A stretch of DNA of 9,612 nt from Calditrichota bacterium (GTDB lineage: Bacteria > Zhuqueibacterota > Zhuqueibacteria > Zhuqueibacterales > Geothermadaptataceae): positions 1 to 9,612 of the forward strand of contig QQUM01000574.1 in the NCBI GenBank assembly GCA_008501545.1, written 5' to 3'. Below are positions 1 through 6,562 of the stretch, one piece after another. Both the position numbers and the translations under genes were made by a program. The first letter of the stretch is position 1, and each line of letters starts with the position of its first letter. The notes under the pieces were generated by a model, which ran no database searches, was not told the DNA's origin, and saw only the letters and a program-made list of their open reading frames with translations.

Positions 1-1300
1 GATAAGATAGCGTTGCGAATAGTTGTCGGTACTTGATATCTTCCTGTAAATTTGTAACCCGCGAATTGGCATCCGCGCCAAAAGGATCGATGCTGTAGCG
101 TGTCCACTCACCGAATTGGTAGGCCAGATCCAGTTTGAGTTGTTTATCCAGCAGGAATCCGAGGCCAAAGCTATATATTTTGCGATCTTCATCGGATTCG
201 GCAGCTTCATACACCGACGGATCCAATAAATAACCTACCCGCAATTGTGTGCCCATTCCAGGCAATGTAAACTCGGCGCCGAGCCGGACGCGAGTTGTAC
301 TGCGATAATTTTCATGGATAAAATCGTTGGCTTGCTCGCGCGTTGTTTCCGCTATAGGCGGCTCAGATTCAAAACGAAGTTGTTGCCAATCGTTAAACTC
401 CATCTGCCCCGATAACATCATACCGGCAAGATTATAAGCGGCGCCCAATGTGAATGAGAAGGGGGTGCGCAATTTATACTCGAAGTCGCCATTGTCACTA
501 TAGCCGATCTCCGAATAACCATCGTCATCGATGGTCAATTCTTTTTCGCTCCACTCTTCTGTTACCGTCAGCGTTTTGGGTGTAACCATATTCACCGCAA
601 GCCGCAGTTGGTTGTTAACACGGAAAAGCGCTCCCAGGTTCATGTTAAAGGCGGAGAAGTCACTGTTAATCGACTGGTCGTTTCGCCATTCATCCTCAAA
701 CCAGATATTATAAATATCCGTTTCCCTGGTTGAAAAAGAATAATCGCTGCCACCGGACCAGAAATTCAGTCCCAAACCGACGGAAAACTGTGGTGAAACA
801 TCAACGGCAGCGGAGGCGTTCCACAAATTCATCGTTCCCAAATCCTGTTCGCGCCACTTGTATTCGACGGAATCACCGGGTGTCGCATCAAAATAGGAGA
901 ATTCCATATTGGCATCATAGGCGCGCACGCGATTGTATCCGAATGCAAACACCAGGCTGCCACGATAGGTTGGCACCGGATAGACAATGCCCAGATCGGT
1001 TAATTTTGTAAACGTTTCATCTGATTGAATCGCGACATTACCGAACGATGCATCGTTTTTCCGAGTAAAATGGCTCAGGCCGCCAGTCAATTCAAAACGA
1101 CGAATTTGTGCAAGCGCAGCCGGATTCCAGAATGTCGCAGAATAATCTTCACCAACAGCACTGTAGGCTCCCCCCATACCGATTGCTCGTGCACCAATGC
1201 CTGTTTCAAGCCCATGGCTATAAATATCTTCCTGGGCAAAACTGCTGGTGCCAACTAAAAAGAGCAGCGGCATTATAATTCTAAATCCCATTTTCAACAT
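1..1300 (-). CDS. FadL/OmpP1/PorV-like outer-membrane beta-barrel protein (3' end outside window)
   Basis: My translation of the minus strand from the ATG at 1300 stays open to base 1, giving 433 codons with no stop. The start has a GGAG ribosome site 7 nt upstream. Residues 1-22 are a signal peptide ending in SSFA before QED. Residues 36-63 carry the hallmark N-terminus of FadL/OmpP1/TodX and PorV-type proteins: GARAIGMGGA, then SAVGEDYSATFWNPAAL. The rest alternates short polar and aromatic stretches with D/N/G turns, as expected for beta strands, and the visible end (LFATLSY) looks like a last barrel strand, so few residues are probably missing. FadL relatives move hydrophobic compounds across the outer membrane, while PorV-type members serve type IX secretion. 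The sequence does not say which applies here, and no substrate can be inferred. It follows the lipoprotein gene by 21 nt and is probably co-transcribed with it. Confidence 0.85.
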   Translation of the reverse strand, partial: MLKMGFRIIMPLLFLVGTSSFAQEDIYSHGLETGIGARAIGMGGAYSAVGEDYSATFWNPAALAQIRRFELTGGLSHFTRKNDASFGNVAIQSDETFTKLTDLGIVYPVPTYRGSLVFAFGYNRVRAYDANMEFSYFDATPGDSVEYKWREQDLGTMNLWNASAAVDVSPQFSVGLGLNFWSGGSDYSFSTRETDIYNIWFEDEWRNDQSINSDFSAFNMNLGALFRVNNQLRLAVNMVTPKTLTVTEEWSEKELTIDDDGYSEIGYSDNGDFEYKLRTPFSFTLGAAYNLAGMMLSGQMEFNDWQQLRFESEPPIAETTREQANDFIHENYRSTTRVRLGAEFTLPGMGTQLRVGYLLDPSVYEAAESDEDRKIYSFGLGFLLDKQLKLDLAYQFGEWTRYSIDPFGADANSRVTNLQEDIKYRQLFATLSY

Positions 1301-1321
1301 CTTTATACTCCACAGAAATAA

Positions 1322-2416
1322 TTATTTACGTGATCTTTTTGAGCTACCTGAACTGGATGAACGTGAACTGCCTGACGATTTACTGGAGCTACTGCCGGAT
1401 GATGACCTGCTGCGTGAATAGGATTTTACTGAAGACGAGCGTTTACTCGAAGATGAGCGGTTATAACTCTTTGATTTTGAGTTTTTGCTGCTTGAACGTT
1501 TCACTTTGGTTCCGGATGAGCTCGATGAACTTTTACTTTGGCGCGATACGTTGCTTCCGGATGATTTTCCACTGCTTTTCCGGGTCCGCTGTTTTGTCAC
1601 CGTGCTTTTTGATGTTCGTGTCGATTTCTTTGTCCCCGATACCGATTCGCCGCTGCGTCGCGAACGGCGTGTCACCGTTGTGCGGTCAGAACTACCCGAT
1701 TTTGTTCTTCGATCAATTGTACTCGTCCCATCCCGGCGTGTGCGTTTCCCAGTGATGGTTCCACTGGTTCCACCACCGCTGCTTGTCCCGCGGCCCAGTG
1801 TTCCATCTGATGTTTTTCGTGTTCTTGAGGAGCCGCGGCGACTTGGTTTCGCCAATGTCGAAACATCACTGGAACCTCGGCGTGACAAGCTCCCACCCGC
1901 ATAGGGCGAACTTCGTCTTGTGCGCCCACGACGATCGAAGTCACGTGCTTTGTTGTAACGCGTGTGGACATATCCGCCACCATAATAATAAGGATCCCAT
2001 CTCCATGGATCATACCAGTAGTTCACACCGACATAGCCATACCCCCATGGACGATAATGACGCGAATACCACCAATCATCATAATACCGTGTGGAGCACC
2101 ATGCAAATGGGTCCCAGAATGGATCGTAATAATGGTAGCCATAGGTGAATCGATAGCGATTATAATATGGCCAATACCAGGAATCCCAATACGGATCATA
2201 GACGTCATAGTAAACCGGACTACCACCATAAACATAAACATGCGTTTGATGCACTTCTTCCGCTTCTTCTGCGACCTCGAGCGCTTCATCCGTATCTTCC
2301 GCATAGACTTCGTGAGAATCCTGCATTACGGGTGGTGCGAGCTGTGTATAGCATCCTGTCAATCCCAACGAAAGCAGGAAAGTGATGGAAAATAAAAAAT
2401 AGCGTAATCTGTTCAT
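1322..2416 (-). CDS. Lipoprotein with Tyr/Trp-rich segment and Ser/Arg-rich low-complexity tail
   Basis: A 364-residue protein with no family that I recognise. Residues 1-21 form a lipoprotein signal with lipobox L-T-G-C (Cys22). The residue after the Cys is Tyr rather than the Asp retention signal known from enterobacteria, so outer-membrane sorting is likely if similar rules apply. Residues 36-54 are acidic. Residues 61-154 are extraordinarily rich in Tyr, Trp, Asp, Pro and Gly, with short DPFWDP- and YDPYW-like repeats. From about 160 to the end almost everything is Ser, Arg, Lys, Thr or Gly, giving a long basic and presumably disordered tail that ends SSKRSRK. The start is supported by AAAGGAG 7 nt before the ATG. 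The gene leads a unit with the FadL-like gene 21 nt downstream. The tail may bind an anionic surface such as LPS, DNA or polysaccharide, and the aromatic part may aggregate or bind glycans. Both ideas are inference from composition alone. Confidence 0.85.
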   Translation of the reverse strand: MNRLRYFLFSITFLLSLGLTGCYTQLAPPVMQDSHEVYAEDTDEALEVAEEAEEVHQTHVYVYGGSPVYYDVYDPYWDSWYWPYYNRYRFTYGYHYYDPFWDPFAWCSTRYYDDWWYSRHYRPWGYGYVGVNYWYDPWRWDPYYYGGGYVHTRYNKARDFDRRGRTRRSSPYAGGSLSRRGSSDVSTLAKPSRRGSSRTRKTSDGTLGRGTSSGGGTSGTITGKRTRRDGTSTIDRRTKSGSSDRTTVTRRSRRSGESVSGTKKSTRTSKSTVTKQRTRKSSGKSSGSNVSRQSKSSSSSSGTKVKRSSSKNSKSKSYNRSSSSKRSSSVKSYSRSRSSSGSSSSKSSGSSRSSSSGSSKRSRK

Positions 2417-2518
2417 TTCAGGACTCCTTTCAATTATAAAGGCGGCGGAGTTTCTCGTTTGCTAAAAGATACGCAAAGTAAATGCCATATAAAATATAAA
2501 CGAATTTCTCATGCACTT

Positions 2519-2607
2519 ATTCTAGGTTACAACCTCAATTTACGTTTCAGGAAAAATTTTTTAACTGGAAACCGAGATTTATTTTCAAGCGAATCCGCTT
2601 ATGTAAA
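2519..2607 (-). promoter_or_regulatory. Weak candidate promoters for the lipoprotein/FadL unit
   Basis: The 276-nt gap 2417-2692 is AT-rich and separates the Bat operon from the lipoprotein gene, so a promoter is expected here. Two weak sigma70-like candidates are visible on the minus strand. One is TTTACA (2602-2607) with AATAAA (2578-2583) at 18-nt spacing, with the small palindrome AAGCG-N4-CGCTT (2587-2600) inside the spacer. The other is a TAGAAT -10-like hexamer (2519-2524) without a good -35. Neither is strong, and I saw no clear Rho-independent terminator for the Bat operon in the gap. Confidence 0.2.
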
Positions 2608-2612
2608 TTGAG
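2534..2612. repeat. 10-bp inverted repeat with nested palindrome
   Basis: CTCAATTTAC at 2534-2543 and its exact reverse complement GTAAATTGAG at 2603-2612 are separated by 59 nt. A small palindrome, AAGCG-AATC-CGCTT, lies at 2587-2600. The 8-mer TGTAAATT recurs at 2602-2609 and 2621-2628, 19 nt apart. The set sits upstream of the lipoprotein gene and could be operator-like. In AT-rich DNA, 10-bp arms can also arise by chance. Confidence 0.4.
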
Positions 2613-2692
2613 CTATGCGTTGTAAATTAACACATCTGCTAACTTATTTAACAAATAGGTATATAAAAAGTTCATGCAAAAGTATATCGAGA

Positions 2693-3316
2693 TCAGTCAT
2701 CCGACAAGTTAAAATAAATTTCATGGATGAACCAGAATTTCACAGGTTTGCCATCCTGTTTGGCGGGAATAAATCGGCTGGCTTTTGCGGCATTGATAGC
2801 GGCTTTCTCACATTCTTTACTACCTGTCTGGTTGTCGAGAACTGTCACGGAAAGTACATTCCCTTTTTCATCGATCTCGAGGCTCATCTTCACCAGGCCA
2901 CGTATGCCTTTGCTGCGATCGACATCCGGGTATTCCGGGACGACCCATGCGAGCGGGCGTGGTGCAATGACGTTATCGGAACCAAAACCAAGCATGTCAT
3001 CGCCGCCACCGCCATCTTCTGTGCCGTCTGTAAAATATTTCAAATCGATGGGTTCAATTGTTTCGTCATCATCGACATCTTCGTCGTCGGAAGGAATTGG
3101 GATTGGAGGTCGGGGAGGCGGGGTGCGTTTTCTTCCTTGTCGAGTTTGTGGAATGTTCTCGACAGTCATTGCAATCTGTGGTGGTTCATGGCTGCCGGGA
3201 GTGATACCGACACGCGAGGAAATCTGAATAAGCACGATGACGAGTAAAAGGGCATATATATAAGCTCGTTCCAGATGTTCGGGATAATTTTTACGTGCTT
3301 CATCAAATAAATTCAT
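2693..3316 (-). CDS. TonB-family protein (energy transducer-like) at the end of the Bat operon
   Basis: A 207-residue protein when started at the ATG at 3316, 8 nt after the batE stop. An in-frame ATG at 3394 would overlap batE by 70 nt and put a charged, unlikely leader in front of the membrane helix, so I reject it. No clear Shine-Dalgarno precedes 3316, and coupling to batE translation is plausible. Order of parts: a short cytoplasmic leader (FDEARKNYPEHLERA), one membrane helix at about 17-34, a proline-rich stretch at 65-75 (TPPPRPPIPIP), an acidic run at 77-93, a Gly-rich linker, and a TonB C-terminal domain at about 120-203. That domain holds VVPEYP, a GLVKMSLEID strand and the signature RFIPAKQDGKPVKFW. 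TonB normally passes proton-motive force from ExbB/ExbD to outer-membrane receptors. No exbB or exbD lies in the window, so this copy may instead serve the Bat complex. That role is inference. Confidence 0.88.
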   Translation of the reverse strand: MNLFDEARKNYPEHLERAYIYALLLVIVLIQISSRVGITPGSHEPPQIAMTVENIPQTRQGRKRTPPPRPPIPIPSDDEDVDDDETIEPIDLKYFTDGTEDGGGGDDMLGFGSDNVIAPRPLAWVVPEYPDVDRSKGIRGLVKMSLEIDEKGNVLSVTVLDNQTGSKECEKAAINAAKASRFIPAKQDGKPVKFWFIHEIYFNLSDD

Positions 3317-3324
3317 TTTATTTT

Positions 3325-4086
3325 TCAAATTTCGCCGGCTGTTTCTGTCTGAATCCAACCGGACTTTCCATCCCGCAGGCGAATACGCCACCATTGGGCG
3401 GAGCGCTCCTGAATTCGGAATTTGGTTCCTTCGTGCAATATAAAAACTTCAATCGCATCCGCAGCCGGTGCACTGGCCACTTTTACCTCGTCTTCGAGAA
3501 TGATACCATAATGTTTCGTGCTTTCGTTTAACCAACGAAGCGAAAAAACAGATCCCACAGCAATGAGCAAAACAATGCTAAACACGAATGAAATTCTGTA
3601 CGCCGCGAATCGCACGACGACTGGCACAAAATAGCGCAAGGCCCAACCGAGCATAAAAAGCACATACAAAATCAATGTCGTATAAAACAAGAACATGAAT
3701 GACGGGCTATTAAACCAGTTTTCCAGCAGGACCAACCAGGCTTCTTTCGGTGGTTTTGGAATACTGTCACCCGTCTGAAGCTGCGCCAGTTCCAGATTGA
3801 ATTGTATATCTTCATTATCCGGCTGAAGTTTCAAGGCACGTTCATAATTAAGAATCGCACGACCAATATTGTTGTTGCGAAAATAGGCATTGCCTAAATT
3901 ATAATAAAGTTGCCAGTTTTCCTGTTTGAGCTGCAGCACATGCTCATAATTCGAAATAGCTGTCTCAAAATCACCCGACTCGTAAGCCTTATTGCCTTTA
4001 ATGAAATAAGTCGTCGCCTCATCCGCATAAATGTTTGTCAGAAAGAACGAAAAAAAGATGCCTGCAATGAACATTTTTATTTTCAT
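3325..4086 (-). CDS. batE: BatE: TPR-membrane-SH3 protein
   Basis: A 253-residue protein with the BatE layout. It has a signal peptide (residues 1-21, ending IYA), two TPR repeats at about 25-56 and 59-92 (GNKAYESGDFETAISNYEHVL; YYNLGNAYFRNNNIGRAILNYERALKLQPDN), two membrane helices at about 129-150 and 162-184, and a C-terminal bacterial SH3-like domain at about 190-250 (VKVASAPA...FILHEGTKFRIQE...WWRIRLRDGKSGWI). The TPRs should face the periplasm and bind partner proteins. The SH3b fold may bind peptidoglycan or peptides. The start ATG overlaps the batD stop as ATGA (4 nt), with GGAG 8 nt upstream, which indicates translational coupling. The Bat system was named for aerotolerance in Bacteroides. 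Its molecular function is still not settled, so the name reflects family and position rather than a proven activity. Confidence 0.92.
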   Translation of the reverse strand: MKIKMFIAGIFFSFFLTNIYADEATTYFIKGNKAYESGDFETAISNYEHVLQLKQENWQLYYNLGNAYFRNNNIGRAILNYERALKLQPDNEDIQFNLELAQLQTGDSIPKPPKEAWLVLLENWFNSPSFMFLFYTTLILYVLFMLGWALRYFVPVVVRFAAYRISFVFSIVLLIAVGSVFSLRWLNESTKHYGIILEDEVKVASAPAADAIEVFILHEGTKFRIQERSAQWWRIRLRDGKSGWIQTETAGEI

Positions 4087-5933
4087 AATTTCTTCTCCAG
4101 AGCAACGATCAATTCATTTACCTGCTGGTACGCTTTTTCCATAGCGGCTTCCGGAGCATCGGGTTTGGCAAAACGGTGAAAATCACATTCCTGCAGCATG
4201 GCATCAAAGGACTCGACGATTTCACTTTCGATTCCCCTGCTGAGTAGAGATTTAATTAATTCATCGCGCATCAGGGCAGATTCCTGAACATTTAACTTGT
4301 TCCCAACAAATGCAGTTAATGCCCGTGCAAGCTCAGCATAAAATCCACCAACATCATTGTTTTTCATTGCAGCGTGGGCTGTTTTTAATTGCTTGCTGGC
4401 CACTTTCTGTGCTTTACGACTTCGTGCATATGCGATATTCGTTCCCAGTTTTTCCTGGTGTTGTCTGTATGCAATGCCAGCAAAAAGTACGACAACCGGT
4501 CCAAAGAAAAGCACCCAGAACTGTGGAGTTGAATAAAATTTCTCGTCGATGGGCCTAAACTCACGATGCGTCAAGCTAATGTAGCGAATATCTTTCCCCA
4601 GGAGTTTCACTTCGGATTTCGATAAACCTCGCGGCGTAGCGGAAACCTGTTTATCATTTTTTAACACCTCGACATCGATGGCACCTCTCGAGAGTGTTTT
4701 ATACCGGTTTGTTGTCAAATCAAAATAAGAAAATGCGATCGGATCGATGCGGAAGGTTCCTTCATCCCGCGGGATGATCACATACTCGAAAATTTTACTT
4801 CCTTTTATCTTGCCACCAGCGCGCTCGATTTTCTCACTGACTTTAGGGTCGTAGACTTCGAAACTTTCGGGGAATTTGGGTTGTGGCAGAGAAAGTGTGC
4901 GTATGTTTCCTTCACCGGAAATAATCGTTTTTAAAGTAATGGCCTCGTTCGTCTTCACCCGGCGCTTGTCCACAGAGGTCGTCATTGAAAACCGGCCGAC
5001 TGAACCTGAAAAATCGCGTGGCTTATTTGCCGCTGGCAAAGGTTTGATTTCCAATTCCAGAGCATTACTTTTCAAAACATGGTTCACTGTGCGGCCAAAA
5101 AACGGATCATCAAAAAATGAATTAAAAAAATCGCGCCGGGCACGTCTTTCGCGCATACGAACAGCAACTTCAACCTCCTGCGGCGGCACCGTTTTCATCC
5201 CGATACTCGTCGGGTAAAGCACGACTTTTTTCAACGTGGCAATAAGAAACCGGCGCCCATTGATGACACGTTCTGTGGTTGCGGGAGATCCTTTGATGGG
5301 AATTTCCTCGCTCCAAAAATCGCCATAGTTCGGTTTGTTTTGCAAGCTGTAGTTTGTCACTTGAAGCGCGGTGTAAATCACATAGGAAATTGTGACCGGT
5401 TCACCGACATAAGCCTGTTTTTTATCCACTTCGGCCTTCAGATACATATTGTCTTCGATTGCCGTTGAAGACGTTGCCTGCCCCTGCCGTTCACCTGCGT
5501 TTCCCTGTTGTTGGCTTGGCGTTCCGGAGGCGGCTTTTATAATTTGTACTGTGATCGGCTGAGTCTTGTAAGTATCGCGCTTGTGTTTGACCACAATTGC
5601 CGGGATTGTATGCGAGCCGATCTTACGGGCGATATAATAATATGTGATCGTTTTGGAAGCGCTCATCTTGCCATTGATGAACTGAAAATTGGAGCTTTGG
5701 TTACTGCCTGTGTATGCAGCAAATTCATCAAGATTTGGCAATTCCGGTTCGATCGAGTTGAGATTGCCACTTCCTTCGACAGTCAAAGTCACCGTAAACT
5801 GCTCGTCGATTGCAATCTGATTCGAATTGACGGTAGCCGTCACATTTAGGTCGCCCGCCCTGAGCGTATAATTGTTCGCTGTCAGTGAAACGAGGGCGGC
5901 AAGTAATAATTTTGTTGTCTTCTTAAAATTCAT
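4083..5933 (-). CDS. batD: BatD: large periplasmic Ig-like protein with C-terminal membrane anchor
   Basis: A 616-residue protein matching the BatD family in size and layout. Residues 1-26 are a signal peptide. Three beta-rich Ig-like segments follow at about 27-132, 158-297 and 310-424, each opening with a similar phrase (VNSNQIAIDEQFTVTLTVEG; VDKKQAYVGEPVTISYVIY; VDKRRVKTNEAITLKTIISG). The first and third share a GxGN motif (GSGNLNSIEPELP; GEGNIRTLSLPQP). A Gln/Gly/Ser linker at 135-158 separates the first two. A single membrane helix lies at 472-489, followed by a helical cytoplasmic tail at 505-613. BatD is thought to be the main periplasmic scaffold of the Bat complex. Its 3' end overlaps batE by 4 nt. 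Its ATG lacks a good Shine-Dalgarno, and a candidate promoter lies just upstream. The phrase IVVKHKRDTYKT at 113-124 is usual for the family. Confidence 0.93.
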   Translation of the reverse strand: MNFKKTTKLLLAALVSLTANNYTLRAGDLNVTATVNSNQIAIDEQFTVTLTVEGSGNLNSIEPELPNLDEFAAYTGSNQSSNFQFINGKMSASKTITYYYIARKIGSHTIPAIVVKHKRDTYKTQPITVQIIKAASGTPSQQQGNAGERQGQATSSTAIEDNMYLKAEVDKKQAYVGEPVTISYVIYTALQVTNYSLQNKPNYGDFWSEEIPIKGSPATTERVINGRRFLIATLKKVVLYPTSIGMKTVPPQEVEVAVRMRERRARRDFFNSFFDDPFFGRTVNHVLKSNALELEIKPLPAANKPRDFSGSVGRFSMTTSVDKRRVKTNEAITLKTIISGEGNIRTLSLPQPKFPESFEVYDPKVSEKIERAGGKIKGSKIFEYVIIPRDEGTFRIDPIAFSYFDLTTNRYKTLSRGAIDVEVLKNDKQVSATPRGLSKSEVKLLGKDIRYISLTHREFRPIDEKFYSTPQFWVLFFGPVVVLFAGIAYRQHQEKLGTNIAYARSRKAQKVASKQLKTAHAAMKNNDVGGFYAELARALTAFVGNKLNVQESALMRDELIKSLLSRGIESEIVESFDAMLQECDFHRFAKPDAPEAAMEKAYQQVNELIVALEKKL

Positions 5934-5962
5934 AATATAATTATTAGGATAAATCCTGTAGC

Positions 5963-5993
5963 ATTCTAGCAGTGCGCAGCTTCAGGCAGTCAA
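5963..5993 (-). promoter_or_regulatory. Candidate extended -10 promoter before batD
   Basis: In the 70-nt gap before batD the minus strand reads TTGACT (5988-5993), a 19-nt spacer, then TAGAAT (5963-5968) preceded by TGC, that is, an extended -10 element TGnTAGAAT. Initiation would fall about 20-25 nt upstream of the batD ATG at 5933. A small dyad, AGGAT-AA-ATCCT (5946-5957), lies near the expected start. The spacer is 2 nt longer than ideal, though extended -10 promoters tolerate this. It could give batD, batE and tonB an internal promoter. Confidence 0.33.
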
Positions 5994-6003
5994 CGAACAC
6001 ACG

Positions 6004-6561
6004 CTACCAGTCTTTGTCAATCCGCTTTCTGCCTTTGCCTTTCTTCTTACGCGCTTTTTGCAAGTCCTGTTCATCTTTTTGTAACGCATTTAAAATTCGT
6101 TCTGCTTCTTCCCTGGACATTTCATCCGGCTTTGGCAGCTCTTTTTTTCGCATTTCTTCGTCCTGTGCTTGTTGATTCTGCTGCTGTTCCTCACTTTGTT
6201 GTTCTTGTTGTTCTTGCTCTTGCTGCTGTTGTTGGTCCTGTTCCTGGCTTCCCTGCTCCTGATCCTGCTGCTGTTGATCTTTTTGATCCTGCTGCTGTTC
6301 ACCCTCTTGTTGCTGCTGCTGTTGTTGCTGTTGTTGATTTTGCTGTTTTTCCAGCTCTTCTTTTATTTTTTCAACAAGGGAATTCAACTTCGGATCCGTT
6401 GAATATTGCTGCAACCCCAGCACACCTACCCGTAAGGCTTCCGCCAGGTCTCCGGCAATGTACTGATTTGCTGAATTATGAAAATAATCATCCGCTGACT
6501 GAGAAAAAGCGACGGATGCCAGTAAGAAAGATGCTATCGAGCCATAAATCCATTTCATCAT
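6004..6561 (-). CDS. Secreted poly-Gln protein carrying the BatC C-terminal tail
   Basis: A 185-residue protein. The signal peptide covers residues 1-20 (FLLASVAFS before QSADD). A single TPR-like helical pair at about 23-60 (YFHNSANQYIAGDLAEALRVG) follows. Residues 73-133 are dominated by Gln with some Glu and Asp, including ten uninterrupted Gln at 76-85. The end (148-185) reads MSREEAERILNALQKDEQDL, then a very basic stretch ending RIDKDW. In BatC proteins of Bacteroidota, a TPR domain, a Gln-rich linker and a tail of this kind occur in one polypeptide. Here the tail sits on its own secreted protein. The ATG is 1 nt after the batC stop, with AGGA at about 5 nt, so the two are almost certainly co-translated. 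Two adjacent ATG codons (6561, 6558) are possible starts. Role unknown; probably a partner of BatC. Confidence 0.82.
   Translation of the reverse strand: MMKWIYGSIASFLLASVAFSQSADDYFHNSANQYIAGDLAEALRVGVLGLQQYSTDPKLNSLVEKIKEELEKQQNQQQQQQQQQQEGEQQQDQKDQQQQDQEQGSQEQDQQQQQEQEQQEQQSEEQQQNQQAQDEEMRKKELPKPDEMSREEAERILNALQKDEQDLQKARKKKGKGRKRIDKDW
6163..6345 (-). repeat. CAA/CAG trinucleotide-rich tract encoding poly-Gln
   Basis: Codons 73-133 of the Gln-rich gene form a tract of mixed CAA and CAG codons with interspersed GAA/GAG/GAT. The purest part, 6307-6336, encodes ten consecutive Gln. Alternation of CAA and CAG makes the DNA repeat imperfect, which should reduce slippage, though length differences between strains are plausible. 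On the + strand the same DNA reads as Leu-rich open frames that are artefacts. Confidence 0.75.
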
Positions 6562-6562
6562 T

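Noticed and set aside
531..1258. Small + strand open frames (531-713, 730-1011, 1025-1258)
   Set aside because: They lie antisense to the FadL-like gene, which has a signal peptide and a strong family N-terminus and reads continuously to the window edge.
1672..1755. Resemblance of the Ser/Arg-rich tail to eukaryotic SR splicing factors
   Set aside because: The protein has a bacterial lipoprotein signal and an envelope gene context. The resemblance is compositional only.
1330..2395. Several overlapping + strand and alternate minus-strand open frames across the lipoprotein gene
   Set aside because: Biased codons of the Ser/Arg- and Tyr/Trp-rich gene leave other frames free of stops. None of these frames shows a recognisable domain, and the minus-strand lipoprotein frame has a lipobox and a good ribosome site.
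2615..3247. + strand open frames of up to 210 codons opposite the tonB-like gene
   Set aside because: The minus strand encodes a clear TonB C-terminal domain and membrane helix. The + frames show no domain or plausible start.
3317..3394. N-terminal extension of the TonB-like protein from an ATG at 3394
   Set aside because: It would overlap batE by 70 nt and add a charged leader before FDEARKNYPEH. The ATG at 3316, 8 nt after the batE stop, fits both the operon and the family.
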